Assembly (NCBI RefSeq): GCF_001428255.1
Contig: NZ_LMRW01000023.1
Coordinates: forward strand, 372,309-436,308
Source of the DNA: Agromyces sp. Soil535
GTDB taxonomy: Bacteria > Actinomycetota > Actinomycetes > Actinomycetales > Microbacteriaceae
Direction of reading: 5' to 3'
Length of the DNA stretch: 64,000 nucleotides
Position numbers and translations under genes: made by a program. The notes beneath the pieces are model-generated. The model searched no databases. It was given only the letters and a program-made list of their open reading frames with translations, and was not told the DNA's origin. This document shows, in pieces, positions 46,602-55,314 of the stretch (within the stretch, counting starts at the first letter, position 1; every line of letters starts with the position of its first letter).

Positions 46602-47074
46602 AGGGGGGACGACCCTTCGTCTGTCGTGAGCAGGCGCCCGGGCTCCTTACCCGACGCCCGTTCCGTGTCGATGGCGTGTTGCAGAATGATAACGGCTGCA
46701 ACTTGGTCGACGATGGGACGCTGGCTGCGACTCGACTTCCCCGAGGCGCGCAGGGCCTGTTGAGCGCTCACCGTCGAGAGTCGCTCGTCGACGAGGCGCA
46801 CCGCCGCGCCGGATGCCGCGAGCCGCCCGGCGAAGGACACGGCATCGTCGGTCGACGCGGTCCGCCCGCCCGAGAGCGAGAGCGGATTGCCCACGACGAG
46901 CTCGATGGCGTCGTACTCGTCGGCGAGCTCGAGGATCCGCCGCACGTCGGCGTCGCCGTCCGAGGCGCGGGGCACGGTCTCCACCGGCACGGCGAGCAGC
47001 CCGCCGGCGTCGCAGCGCGCGACGCCGATGCGGGCTCGCCCGACGTCGATGCCGAGTCTCGCTCCCGGGCGCAT
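46598..47074 (-). CDS. ruvX: Putative pre-16S rRNA nuclease (Holliday junction resolvase fold)
   Basis: 158 residues, YqgF/RuvX family, RNase H-like fold. It is thought to mature the 5' end of 16S rRNA. GIDVGRARIGVARCD holds the first catalytic Asp, VGNPLSLSG follows, and VDERLSTVSAQ contains further acidic residues; a distal Asp lies in IVDQVAAVIIL. ATG start 4 bp after the alaS stop. The C-terminal tail overlaps the mltG start. Confidence 0.92.
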   Translation of the reverse strand: MRPGARLGIDVGRARIGVARCDAGGLLAVPVETVPRASDGDADVRRILELADEYDAIELVVGNPLSLSGGRTASTDDAVSFAGRLAASGAAVRLVDERLSTVSAQQALRASGKSSRSQRPIVDQVAAVIILQHAIDTERASGKEPGRLLTTDEGSSPL

Positions 47075-47078
47075 CGTC

Positions 47079-49736
47079 CTACCGGTCGAGCACTCGGCGC
47101 ACGGCCTCGAGCGCGGCGGGGATCGCCGAGACGTCGTTGCCGCCGCCCTGTGCGAGGTCGGGCTTGCCGCCGCCACCGCCGCCCAGCACCGACGCCATCG
47201 CCTTCGCGAGCGCTCCCGCGTTCGCCCCGGCGTCGCGGGCGGCGGGCGAGGTCGCCGCGATCGCGACCGGCTTGCCGCCGACCTCGGCGGCGAGCGCGAC
47301 CACGGATGCCGCGTCACCGAGCTTCGAGCGCACGGCCGTGGCGAGCGAGCGCAGTTCGTCGCTCGAACCGAGGCGTCCGACGTTGTCGGAGACCAGGAGC
47401 ACGTCGCCTGTGCGCACCGCGGTCGCCGCGAGCGCCGGGACGCGATCGTTCAGCGCCTTGGCCTCGAACTGCGCGATGCGCTTCTCCGCGGACTTGAGGC
47501 TCGCGACCAGCTCGCCGACGCGATCGACGAGCTGCTCGGGGCGGGTCTTCAGGCTGGTGCTGAGCTCGGACACGAGCGCGCGCTCCGCAGCGAACCGACG
47601 GAACGCCTCGATGCCGACGAGCGACTCGACGCGTCGGTTCGACGCGCCCACGGAGGACTCGCCCACGATGTTGATCATGCCGATCTCGGAGCTCGTCGCC
47701 ACGTGGGTGCCCGCGCAGAGCTCACGCGACCACGGGCCGCCGATGTCGACGACGCGCACGACGTCGCCGTACTTCTCGCCGAACAGGGCCATGGCACCGA
47801 GCGACTTCGCCTCGTCGAGCGGCATCTCGCGCGTGACGACCTGCAGGTTGTCGCGGATCGCGTTGTTGGAGATCTCCTCGATCTCGCCACGCGTCTCCGC
47901 CGAGAGGGCGGAGTTCCAGCCGTAGTCGAGGCGCAGGTAGCCGGCCTTGTTGAACGAGCCCGACTGGTGCGCGTTGGGTCCGAGGACCTGCCGCAGCGCG
48001 GCGTGCACGATGTGCGTGCCCGAGTGGGCCTGCGTGGCGCCGCGCCGGTAGTCCTCGTCGACGAGTGTCGTCGCCGGCACGCCCACGCCGACCTCGCCCG
48101 ACACGACCTTCGCAGTGTGGCTGATGAGGCCCTTGACCGGCTTCTGCACGTCGATGACCTCGAGTTCGAAGCCGTCGCCGACGATGCGACCCTGGTCGGG
48201 CGCCTGACCGCCCGACTCCGCGTACAACGAGGTCTCGGCGAGGATCACCTCGGCCGTCTGCCCGGCGGTCGCGAAGGGCACAGGGCGGCCGTCGACGAGC
48301 AGGCCGAGCACGGTCGAGTCCGTCGTGAGGTCCGAGTATCCGGTGAAGATCGTCTCGCCCTTGGCGCGGAAGTCGCCGTACACCGACAGGTCGGCCAGCA
48401 CCTTCTTCTTGGACTTCGCATCGGCCTTCGCGCGCGTGCGCTGGGCGGTCATCAGCTCGTCGAACGCGCCACGGTCGACCGCGAGGCCCGCCTCCTCGGC
48501 CATCTCGAGCGTCAGCTCGATCGGGAAGCCGTAGGTGTCGTGCAGGAGGAACGCGGTGTCGCCGGCGAGCTCGGCCTTGCCGGCATCCTTCGTGGATGCG
48601 ACTGCTACGTCGAGGATCGACGTGCCCGCGGTGAGCGTGCGCAGGAACGCCTCCTCCTCGCCGAGCGCGAGCTGCTCGATGTGCGTGTAGTCGCGGGCCA
48701 CTTCGGGGTAGGCCGACTTCATCGCGTCGCGCGACGCAGCGAAGAGCTCGCGGAACGTCGGCCCCTCTACGCCGAGCAGCCGCATGGCACGGATGCTGCG
48801 GCGCAGGAGCCGGCGCAGGATGTAGCCGCGGCCCTCGTTCGACGGGCTCACGCCGTCGCTCATGAGCATCAAGGACGAGCGGATGTGGTCCGCGATCACG
48901 CGCATCCGGACGTCGTCCTCGTGGTCGGCGCCGTAGCGGCGGCCGGACAGCTCGGCGGCACGATCGAGCACCGGACGCACCTGGTCGATCTCGTACATGT
49001 TCTCGACGCCCTGCTTGATGAACGCGACGCGCTCGAGGCCCATGCCCGTGTCGATGTTCTTCTTCGGCAGTTCCTTCACGATGCGGAAGTCCGTCTTCGA
49101 CTTCACGTCGTCGATGAGGTACTGCATGAACACGAGGTTCCAGATCTCGACGTACCGATCGTCGTCGGTGGCAGGGCCCCCGTCGACGCCGTACTCGGGC
49201 CCGCGGTCGAAGAAGATCTCGGAGCACGGCCCGGCGGGGCCGGGCTGTCCGGTGTGCCAGTAGTTCGTGTCCTTGTCGAGGCGCTGGATCCGCTCCTCGG
49301 GCAGGCCCGCGATCTTCTTCCAGAGCTCGATCGCCTCGTCGTCGTCCTTGTAGACGGTGACCCACATGTCCGCAGGCGCGAAGCCGTATCCGCCGTCGGC
49401 CTCGGGGGTGGTGAGCAGCTCCCACGCCATGCTGATGGCGCCCTCCTTGAAGTAGTCGCCGAAGGAGAAGTTGCCGTTCATCTGGAAGAACGTGCCGTGA
49501 CGCGGGGTCTTGCCGACCTCTTCGATGTCGTTGGTGCGGATGCACTTCTGCACGCTCGTCGCACGGGGATACGGCGCAGGCACGAGCCCGGTGAGGTATG
49601 GGACGAACGGCACCATGCCGGCCACGGTGAACAGCAGCGTCGGGTCGTCGGACACGAGCGGAGCGGAGGGAACGACGGTGTGGCCGCGCGCGGCGAAGAA
49701 GTCCAGCCAGCGCTGGCGGATGTCTGCGGTCTGCAT
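47079..49736 (-). CDS. alaS: Alanyl-tRNA synthetase
   Basis: Charges tRNA-Ala. 885 residues. The N-terminal class II catalytic core starts at QTADIRQRWLDFFAARGHT, with motif 2 near SVQKCIRTNDIEEVG. The editing domain has HSGTHIVHAALRQ and CAGTHVATSSE, with the zinc-binding His and Cys residues. A C-Ala domain with GGGGGKPDLAQGGG lies near the end. I start at the ATG at 49736; the open frame extends 26 codons upstream without family similarity. Confidence 0.97.
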   Translation of the reverse strand: MQTADIRQRWLDFFAARGHTVVPSAPLVSDDPTLLFTVAGMVPFVPYLTGLVPAPYPRATSVQKCIRTNDIEEVGKTPRHGTFFQMNGNFSFGDYFKEGAISMAWELLTTPEADGGYGFAPADMWVTVYKDDDEAIELWKKIAGLPEERIQRLDKDTNYWHTGQPGPAGPCSEIFFDRGPEYGVDGGPATDDDRYVEIWNLVFMQYLIDDVKSKTDFRIVKELPKKNIDTGMGLERVAFIKQGVENMYEIDQVRPVLDRAAELSGRRYGADHEDDVRMRVIADHIRSSLMLMSDGVSPSNEGRGYILRRLLRRSIRAMRLLGVEGPTFRELFAASRDAMKSAYPEVARDYTHIEQLALGEEEAFLRTLTAGTSILDVAVASTKDAGKAELAGDTAFLLHDTYGFPIELTLEMAEEAGLAVDRGAFDELMTAQRTRAKADAKSKKKVLADLSVYGDFRAKGETIFTGYSDLTTDSTVLGLLVDGRPVPFATAGQTAEVILAETSLYAESGGQAPDQGRIVGDGFELEVIDVQKPVKGLISHTAKVVSGEVGVGVPATTLVDEDYRRGATQAHSGTHIVHAALRQVLGPNAHQSGSFNKAGYLRLDYGWNSALSAETRGEIEEISNNAIRDNLQVVTREMPLDEAKSLGAMALFGEKYGDVVRVVDIGGPWSRELCAGTHVATSSEIGMINIVGESSVGASNRRVESLVGIEAFRRFAAERALVSELSTSLKTRPEQLVDRVGELVASLKSAEKRIAQFEAKALNDRVPALAATAVRTGDVLLVSDNVGRLGSSDELRSLATAVRSKLGDAASVVALAAEVGGKPVAIAATSPAARDAGANAGALAKAMASVLGGGGGGKPDLAQGGGNDVSAIPAALEAVRRVLDR

Positions 49737-49791
49737 GGTTCCGTTCTGGTTCGGCGGCCCGGATCGGCCGCGCGGAGTCGTGGCGCCGGCG

Positions 49792-49992
49792 TCAGCGCGC
49801 GGCGGGCCCGTCACCCTCGGCGCGGAGCTCGGCGTCGCGTTCGTGGTACCCCTCGGCGATGGCCTTGCCGAACGCCCTGGCCTTGGCGTCGATCGACGAG
49901 AAGAACTCCCGGCCCTGCTTGGTCTGGTTGAGCTGGTGCGCGGCGACGAAACCGGCAGCGACGCCCACGGCGAACCACACGATGCTCTTCAC
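49792..49992 (-). CDS. Small conserved membrane protein of unknown function
   Basis: 66 residues. The N-terminal hydrophobic helix (about 4-20, VWFAVGVAAGFVAAHQL) is followed by a charged amphipathic segment (TKQGREFFSSIDAKARAFGKAIAEGYHERDAEL). GTG start with AGAGGAG six nt upstream strongly supports it. It lies between rpsD and alaS and may be translated with alaS. The function is not recognisable; such short proteins occur at this spot in related genomes. Confidence 0.75.
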   Translation of the reverse strand: MKSIVWFAVGVAAGFVAAHQLNQTKQGREFFSSIDAKARAFGKAIAEGYHERDAELRAEGDGPAAR

Positions 49993-50048
49993 GAAGTGCT
50001 CCTCTGACCGATTCCGTCGCGCGAATTCCGCCCGACGCATATCCCAAC

Positions 50049-50054
50049 AGTCTA
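50049..50054 (-). promoter_or_regulatory. Possible -10 element before the small membrane protein
   Basis: Minus strand TAGACT (50054-50049) fits TANNNT and lies after the rpsD hairpin, about 57 nt before the GTG. No good -35 is visible, so this is tentative. Confidence 0.3.
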
Positions 50055-50083
50055 ATGGCGTCGGATGCCGCAGGAGATTGGCA

Positions 50084-50114
50084 CAGGGGCCGCGGGAAAC
50101 CCCCGCGACCCCTG
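50084..50114 (-). terminator. Hairpin downstream of rpsD
   Basis: Stem of 13 bp with one mismatch (50084-50096 with 50102-50114, 5-nt loop), starting 18 bp past the rpsD stop. The loop on the minus strand is GTTTC-like and no T-run follows. Likely rpsD terminator. Confidence 0.55.
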
Positions 50115-50131
50115 GTCGGTCTGTGCCCCGC

Positions 50132-50755
50132 TCAGCGAGCGGCGTAGTACTCGACGACGAGCTGGACTTCACAGGTCACGGGGACCTCGGCACGCTTCGG
50201 ACGGCGAACGAGCTTCGCCTGGAGCTTGTCGAGCTCGACCTCGAGGTAGCCCGGGGTCTTGGGGAGCACGTCGACGTGACCGCCGGCCGCTGCGACCTGG
50301 AAGGGCTCGGTGCCCTCGGAGCGCTGCTTGACGCCGATGAGCTGGCCGGGCTTCACGCGGAACGAGGGGCGGTCGACGATCTTGCCGTCCACGAGGATGT
50401 GGCGGTGAACGACGAACTGGCGGGCCTGCGTGATCGTGCGGGCGAAGCCGGCGCGGAGCACGAGGGCGTCGAGACGCATCTCGAGCAGCTCGACCAGGTT
50501 CTCACCCGTCAGGCCGTCGACGCGGCGGGCCTCGTTGAACGCGATGCGGAGCTGCTTCTCGCGGATGCCGTACTGGGCGCGCAGGCGCTGCTTCTCGCGC
50601 AGACGCACCGCGTAGTCGGAGTCGGCCTTGCGCTTGGTGCGGCCGTGCTCGCCCGGGGCGTACGGACGCTTCTCCATGTAGCGGGCGGCCTTCGGGGTGA
50701 GGGCGACGCCGAGCGCACGGGAGAGGCGGGTCTTGCTTCGTGACTGGTTCGACAC
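50132..50755 (-). CDS. rpsD: 30S ribosomal protein S4
   Basis: 207 residues. Primary 16S rRNA-binding protein that starts 30S body assembly. It has the S4 N-terminal domain (RLSRALGVALTPKAARYMEKRPYAPGEHG region) and the S4 RNA-binding fold (LEMRLDALVLRAGFARTITQARQFV). It lacks the N-terminal zinc Cys set, so it is the Cys-minus paralogue form. ATG start. In actinobacteria a monocistronic rpsD near alaS is usual. Confidence 0.97.
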   Translation of the reverse strand: MSNQSRSKTRLSRALGVALTPKAARYMEKRPYAPGEHGRTKRKADSDYAVRLREKQRLRAQYGIREKQLRIAFNEARRVDGLTGENLVELLEMRLDALVLRAGFARTITQARQFVVHRHILVDGKIVDRPSFRVKPGQLIGVKQRSEGTEPFQVAAAGGHVDVLPKTPGYLEVELDKLQAKLVRRPKRAEVPVTCEVQLVVEYYAAR

Positions 50756-50919
50756 GGATGTCCTTTCGGAAGAATCTCAAATGTGAATTCTCGGCGCGAT
50801 CGTGCACCGGAAGTCTGTGTCAGAGGGATTCGCCAAGGGCTGATCGGCTACAGATCACACCCATTCGCCGATGACTCTCTCGCAGCCGCGCTCGAGAATC
50901 TGGCTTCAGGCCAACGAGT

Positions 50920-50928
50920 ATGCTATCA
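50920..50928 (-). promoter_or_regulatory. Possible extended -10 promoter for rpsD
   Basis: Minus strand TGATAGCAT (50928-50920) looks like an extended -10 in an otherwise GC-rich stretch. A start near 50913 would give a leader of about 155 nt before rpsD, long enough for S4 autoregulation, but I cannot see a specific structure. No other feature is seen in the 50,756-50,954 gap. Confidence 0.35.
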
Positions 50929-50954
50929 CGCCGGCCGCGGGCGGCGCGCCGCAC

Positions 50955-52358
50955 TCATCGGCCTCCGCGGACGATGCGCCGGAGCTTCGCGAGCCGGGCC
51001 GAGACTTCGCGCTCGTTCCCGTGCTCCGTGGGCTCGTAGTACACCGCGCCGCGGAGCTCGTCGGGCAGGTACTCCTGGGCGACGACTCCGATCGCATCGT
51101 CGTGCGGATACACGTACCCCTTGCCGTGCCCGAGCCGCTTCGCCCCGGGGTAGTGCGCATCGCGCAGGTGCTTCGGCACACGCCCTGCCTTGCCCTCCCG
51201 GACGTCGGCGATGGCGCGATCGATGCCGAGGTAGGCCGCGTTCGACTTGGGTGCGGTCGCGAGGTGCACGACGGCCTGGGCGAGCGGGATGCGCCCTTCG
51301 GGCATGCCGATGTACTGCACGGCGTCGGCCGCGGCCACGGCCACCCCGAGCGCGGTCGGATCGGCCATGCCGATGTCCTCCGAGGCGAGCACGATGATGC
51401 GGCGGGCGATGAACCGCGGGTCCTCGCCGGCCTCGATCATGCGCGCCAGGTAGTGCAGTGATGCATCGACGTCGCTCCCCCGCACCGACTTGATGAACGC
51501 GCTGATGACGTCGTAGTGCTCGTCGCCGTTGCGGTCGTAGCGCAGCAGCGCGCGGTCGACGGCGCGAGCCACCACCTCGGCCGTGATCACCGGCTTCGCG
51601 GGCCTCGCGGCATCCGCATCGACGGACCCGTCATCGTCCTCGCCCGCTGCGCCATCCCCTGCGCCGGTGGCCACGGCGGCCTGGGTCGCAGCCACGGATG
51701 CCGCCTCGAGCGCCGTGAGCGCACGACGGGCGTCGCCGGACGCGAGCCGGACGACGGCGGCGCGCGCGTCGACCTCGAGCTGGACCGCACCGTTGAGGCC
51801 GCGCGGATCGGACACCGCCCGGTCGACGAGCGTGCCGAGATCGTCGTCGGTGAGGAGCTCGAGCGTGAGCAGGAGCGATCGCGAGAGGAGCGGCGAGATC
51901 ACCGAGAACGACGGATTCTCGGTCGTGGCGGCCACGAGGATGACCCAGCCGTTCTCCACCCCGGGAAGCAGCGCATCCTGCTGCGCCTTCGTGAAGCGGT
52001 GGATCTCGTCGAGGAACAGCACGGTCGAGACCCCGTAGAGATCGCGGCTCGCCCGCGCCTCCTCCATGACCTGGCGCACGTCGCGGACCCCAGCGGACAC
52101 GGCGGAGAGCTCGACGAACTTGCGCCCCGACGACCTCGCGATCGCCTGCGCGAGCGTGGTCTTGCCCGTGCCGGGAGGCCCCCAGAGGATGACGGAGACC
52201 GACCCCGACTCGCCCGTGCGGTCGCCCGCGAGCGCCACGAGCGGCGAGCCGGGCGTCAGCAGGTGCCGCTGTCCGGCCACTTCGTCGAGGCTCGTGGGAC
52301 GCATGCGCACCGCGAGCGGAGTCGCGCCGGAGCGCAGCCCCGGGCTCGAGTCGACCAT
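50955..52358 (-). CDS. rarA: Replication-associated recombination protein A (AAA ATPase)
   Basis: 467 residues, MgsA/RarA family, acting at stalled replication forks. The N-terminus [16 protein letters not shown], Walker [13 protein letters not shown], Walker [17 protein letters not shown] and sensor 1 ATTENPSF are complete. The C-terminal tetramerisation domain includes [22 protein letters not shown]. Between these lies an Ala/Gly/Asp-rich insertion (around residues 240-265) that looks disordered. I start at the ATG at 52358. Confidence 0.93.
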   Translation of the reverse strand: MVDSSPGLRSGATPLAVRMRPTSLDEVAGQRHLLTPGSPLVALAGDRTGESGSVSVILWGPPGTGKTTLAQAIARSSGRKFVELSAVSAGVRDVRQVMEEARASRDLYGVSTVLFLDEIHRFTKAQQDALLPGVENGWVILVAATTENPSFSVISPLLSRSLLLTLELLTDDDLGTLVDRAVSDPRGLNGAVQLEVDARAAVVRLASGDARRALTALEAASVAATQAAVATGAGDGAAGEDDDGSVDADAARPAKPVITAEVVARAVDRALLRYDRNGDEHYDVISAFIKSVRGSDVDASLHYLARMIEAGEDPRFIARRIIVLASEDIGMADPTALGVAVAAADAVQYIGMPEGRIPLAQAVVHLATAPKSNAAYLGIDRAIADVREGKAGRVPKHLRDAHYPGAKRLGHGKGYVYPHDDAIGVVAQEYLPDELRGAVYYEPTEHGNEREVSARLAKLRRIVRGGR

Positions 52359-52433
52359 GCCGTCAAGCGTAGCCGCGGCATCCGACACCGAAGGCCGGCT
52401 TCCGCGCGCGAGCACGTGCGCCCGCGCACGCGA

Positions 52434-52463
52434 TTGGTGCCGATCACGGCCCTTGCGTAGAGT
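52434..52463 (+). promoter_or_regulatory. Candidate promoter of the cyclophilin gene
   Basis: TTGGTG (52434-52439), 18-nt spacer, TAGAGT (52458-52463). A start near 52470 would leave a leader of about 25 nt with AAGGAG at 52484-52489 before the GTG. The -10 fits TANNNT; the -35 shares TTG. Confidence 0.5.
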
Positions 52464-52494
52464 CGGCTCGCAGGAGTCCGGAGAAGGAGCACGC

Positions 52495-53274
52495 GTGGCA
52501 TCGAACGACCGTCAGGCGCGTGAGGAACGCGCCCGCCTCCGCACCTATCAGGCACGCCAGGAGGTGCACGTCCGCAAGCAGCGCCGCCGCACCCGGGACA
52601 ACGTCATCGCGGTGGTCGCCCTCGTCGTCGCGCTGACCCTCGCGACCGCCGCACAGCTCTTCTTCTTCAGCGGCGGTCCGGGCGCGCCAGAGGCGGAGCC
52701 CACGCCCACGCCCACCCCCACGGCCCCGGCCGGCGAGAACCAGGGCGACGTCCCGTCCGCCGACATCGCCGAGGACCGCACGTGGACCGGCACGCTCACG
52801 CTCAACGACATCCCGCTCGCCGTCGAGCTCGACGGCGCCGCAGCGCCGCAGGCGGTCTCGAGCGAGATCAGCCTCATCCAGTCCGGCTTCTACGACGGCA
52901 CCACCTGCCACCGCCTCACGCGCGACAGCATCTGGGTGCTGCAGTGCGGCGACCCTTCCGGCGACGGCACGGGTGGGCCGGGCTACAGCTACGGCCCCGT
53001 CGAGAACGCACCCGCCGACAGCCTGTACCCCGCCGGCACGATCGCGATGGCCCGCCAGTCGCAGAACGCCTATAGCCACGGCAGCCAGTTCTTCATCGTG
53101 TACGAGGACACCACGCTCCCGCCCGACGAGTCCGGCGGCTACACCGTCATCGGCCACGTCACGAGCGGCCTCGACCAGCTGAAGACGGGCATCACCGACG
53201 CTGGAACGGCCGACGGCGGCACCGACGGCGCACCCGCGGTGCCCGTGACGATCAGCGGGTTCACGATCGGGTGA
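52495..53274 (+). CDS. Membrane-anchored peptidyl-prolyl cis-trans isomerase (cyclophilin)
   Basis: 259 residues. A charged N-terminus of 35 residues precedes a single transmembrane helix (about 37-58). A Thr-Pro-rich linker follows ([10 protein letters not shown]), then a cyclophilin domain (about 88-257) with [19 protein letters not shown] and [12 protein letters not shown]. It likely helps fold secreted proteins outside the membrane. The usual catalytic Arg in FHR is replaced by the related CHRL context, as in other actinobacterial members. GTG start with well-spaced AAGGAG. Confidence 0.9.
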   Translation: MASNDRQAREERARLRTYQARQEVHVRKQRRRTRDNVIAVVALVVALTLATAAQLFFFSGGPGAPEAEPTPTPTPTAPAGENQGDVPSADIAEDRTWTGTLTLNDIPLAVELDGAAAPQAVSSEISLIQSGFYDGTTCHRLTRDSIWVLQCGDPSGDGTGGPGYSYGPVENAPADSLYPAGTIAMARQSQNAYSHGSQFFIVYEDTTLPPDESGGYTVIGHVTSGLDQLKTGITDAGTADGGTDGAPAVPVTISGFTIG

Positions 53275-53364
53275 CGACCGGTGCCGCCCTCCGGCGGTGC
53301 AATAGGCTTGATGCCGTCAACGCCGCCCCCCGCGGGCGGCATCCGACCACGACAGGGTGAGGCC

Positions 53365-54600
53365 GTGACCGATTCAGAGCAGCAACCGTGGGGCCGCGTC
53401 GACGAGACGGGTACCGTCTTCGTACGCACCGCCGACGGCGGCGAGCGAGAGGTCGGCCAGTACCCCGACGCGACGCCTGAGGAAGCGCTCGCGTACTTCG
53501 AGCGGAAGTACGCCGACCTCGCCGGCCAGGTCGGCCTCCTCGAGCAGCGCTCGCGTCGCGGTGCACCGGCGGCGGATGTCGCCAAGGCTGTCGCCAACCT
53601 CCGCGTGTCGGTGGCCGGGGCCCACGCCGTCGGCGACCTCGACGCCCTCGCGCGCCGCCTCGAGGCCCTGTCCGGCACCGCCAAGGAGCTCACCGAGCAG
53701 CAGCAGGCCGAGGCGAAGGCCGCGCTCGATGAGGCGATCGCCGAGCGCACCCGCATCGTCGAGCAGGCGGAGGCGCTCGCCGCGCAGGACCCGGCGAAGA
53801 CGCAGTGGAAGCAGGCGACCGCCGAGCTCGACGCCCTCTTCGCGAGCTGGCAGCAGCATCAGCAGGAGGGGCCGCGCCTGCCGAAGAACGAGGCCAACGA
53901 GCTGTGGAAGCGGTTCCGCACCGCCCGATCGACCATCGAGCAGCACCGCAAGGCCTTCTTCGCCGAGCTCGACGCCGCCCATCGCGACGTGCGGGCCCGC
54001 AAGCAGCGGCTCATCGAGCGCGCCGAGGCACTCGCGCCCCGCGGGGCGGACGCCGTCGCAGACTACCGTGCACTGCTCGACGAGTGGAAGGAGGCGGGTC
54101 GTGCCGGCAAGAAGCTCGACGACGCCCTGTGGGCGAAGTTCAAGGCGGCCGGCGACGTGCTGTTCCAGGCCAAGGCCGAGGTCGACGCGCAGGAGGACGA
54201 GGAGTACCGGACGAACCTCACCGAGAAGCTCGCGCTCCTCGACGAGGCCGAGAAGCTGCTTACGGAGACGGATCCGAAGCAGGCGCGCACCGCGCTCAAC
54301 CGCATCCAGCGCAGCTGGGATGAGATCGGCCGCGTTCCCCGCGACCAGGTGCGGCCCGTCGAGGACCGCCTCCGCAAGGTCGAGACGCATGTGCGCTCGC
54401 TCGAGGACGAACGCTGGCAGCGCGAGGACCCCGAGAAGAAGGCGCGCTCCGAGGGCATGCTCGGGCAGCTGCAGGACGCGATCGCCAAGCTCGAGGCCGA
54501 GCTCGCCGCAGCGGAGGCGTCCGGCGACCAGCGCGCGGCGGCGGCGGCGCGTGAGGCGCTCGATGCGCGGCGTGCGTGGCTGAAGGCCGTCGGGGGCTGA
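53365..54600 (+). CDS. DUF349 domain-containing protein
   Basis: 411 residues, mostly alpha-helical and charged, with repeated DUF349 units: segments around LFASWQQHQQEGPRLPKNEANELWKRFRTAR and the similar YRALLDEWKEAGRAGKKLDDALWAKFKAAGD, then RTALNRIQRSWDEIGRVPRDQVRPVEDRLRKVE. The C-terminus is coiled-coil-like. Function is not established; related proteins are reported as RNA-associated in some bacteria. GTG start 53365 chosen because the preceding 28 codons have no family similarity. It lies beside rel in many actinobacteria. Confidence 0.85.
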   Translation: MTDSEQQPWGRVDETGTVFVRTADGGEREVGQYPDATPEEALAYFERKYADLAGQVGLLEQRSRRGAPAADVAKAVANLRVSVAGAHAVGDLDALARRLEALSGTAKELTEQQQAEAKAALDEAIAERTRIVEQAEALAAQDPAKTQWKQATAELDALFASWQQHQQEGPRLPKNEANELWKRFRTARSTIEQHRKAFFAELDAAHRDVRARKQRLIERAEALAPRGADAVADYRALLDEWKEAGRAGKKLDDALWAKFKAAGDVLFQAKAEVDAQEDEEYRTNLTEKLALLDEAEKLLTETDPKQARTALNRIQRSWDEIGRVPRDQVRPVEDRLRKVETHVRSLEDERWQREDPEKKARSEGMLGQLQDAIAKLEAELAAAEASGDQRAAAAAREALDARRAWLKAVGG

Positions 54601-54645
54601 TCGGCCCGAGCGGCTGCGGCGCTGCGCGGCGACTCGTCCGCGTAC

Positions 54646-54682
54646 GCCGTCGGGTGCTCGTCATTCTCCACAACCCGACGGC
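54646..54682. repeat. Perfect 10-bp inverted repeat upstream of the AbiEi-like gene
   Basis: GCCGTCGGGT (54646-54655) and its exact complement ACCCGACGGC (54673-54682) flank 17 bases. It lies 46 bp after the DUF349 stop and 42 bp before the next ATG. It could terminate the upstream gene, but the wide loop and lack of T-run also suit an operator for the next gene. Confidence 0.5.
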
Positions 54683-54723
54683 CCTCGAGCTCCAGGCGTC
54701 TCCGGATGCCGCAGCATGTCCCC

Positions 54724-55314
54724 ATGGCCAGGCTTCCTCCGGTGCTCGACACCGACCATCTGCCACTCGCGGAGCTCTGTGCGGCGCGCCTCGATGGTGA
54801 GCTGTACGCGATCGACGACGGTTGGGCACCGATCGACGAGCCCGACCTGCCCGGCTTCCGTGCCGCGGTGGCCGCGCTCCGCGCGCCGCGTTCCCTCATC
54901 GTCGAGCGGCTCTCGGCGGCGTGGGTGCACGGCGCCGTCGACGCACCTCCCCCGATCGCCCAGTTCTGCGTACCACTGCGTTCGCGCATCGCCGTGATCG
55001 CCGACCACCGCTCCATCGTGCGCGAGGTGCGCATCGACGACGACGAGATCACGTGGTTCGGCGACATCCGCTGCACGTCGATCGTGCGCACCGGGTTCGA
55101 CCTGCTCCGCGATCCGACCCTCGGCGACGGGCAGGTCGTCGAGGTCGTCGGTGCGATGCTCGCACCTCGGCCGGCGCTCGAGACCGCCCTGCGGGAGCGC
55201 CTGGATGCCGCGGCGCGCATGCCGCACCGCACGACCGCGCGCAGTCGGCTCGACGCAGCGGCGCTCGTCGCACGATCACGGTGCGATCGCGTTCAGCCGT
55301 CGCTCACCCGGTAG
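54724..55314 (+). CDS. AbiEi-like (type IV antitoxin-related) protein
   Basis: 196 residues. The N-terminal region [20 protein letters not shown] and the LSAAWVHGA segment resemble actinobacterial proteins annotated as AbiEi-family antitoxins. The C-terminal half ([28 protein letters not shown]) matches the same group. No AbiEii nucleotidyltransferase toxin follows, so it is an orphan and its function is uncertain; it may be a DNA-binding regulator. ATG 54724 (an ATG six codons upstream is possible). Its last 22 bases overlap the 3' end of rel on the other strand. Confidence 0.65.
   Translation: MARLPPVLDTDHLPLAELCAARLDGELYAIDDGWAPIDEPDLPGFRAAVAALRAPRSLIVERLSAAWVHGAVDAPPPIAQFCVPLRSRIAVIADHRSIVREVRIDDDEITWFGDIRCTSIVRTGFDLLRDPTLGDGQVVEVVGAMLAPRPALETALRERLDAAARMPHRTTARSRLDAAALVARSRCDRVQPSLTR

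Noticed and set aside
44949-46763. A 604-codon plus-strand frame with Leu-rich repeats (LLGRLLLSRP)
   Set aside because: The Leu-rich repeats are only the reverse reading of the mltG minisatellite; there is no ribosome binding site or homology.
54724-55314. A complete AbiE toxin-antitoxin pair
   Set aside because: Only the AbiEi-like gene is present; the following DNA is the end of rel on the other strand, and there is no AbiEii gene.
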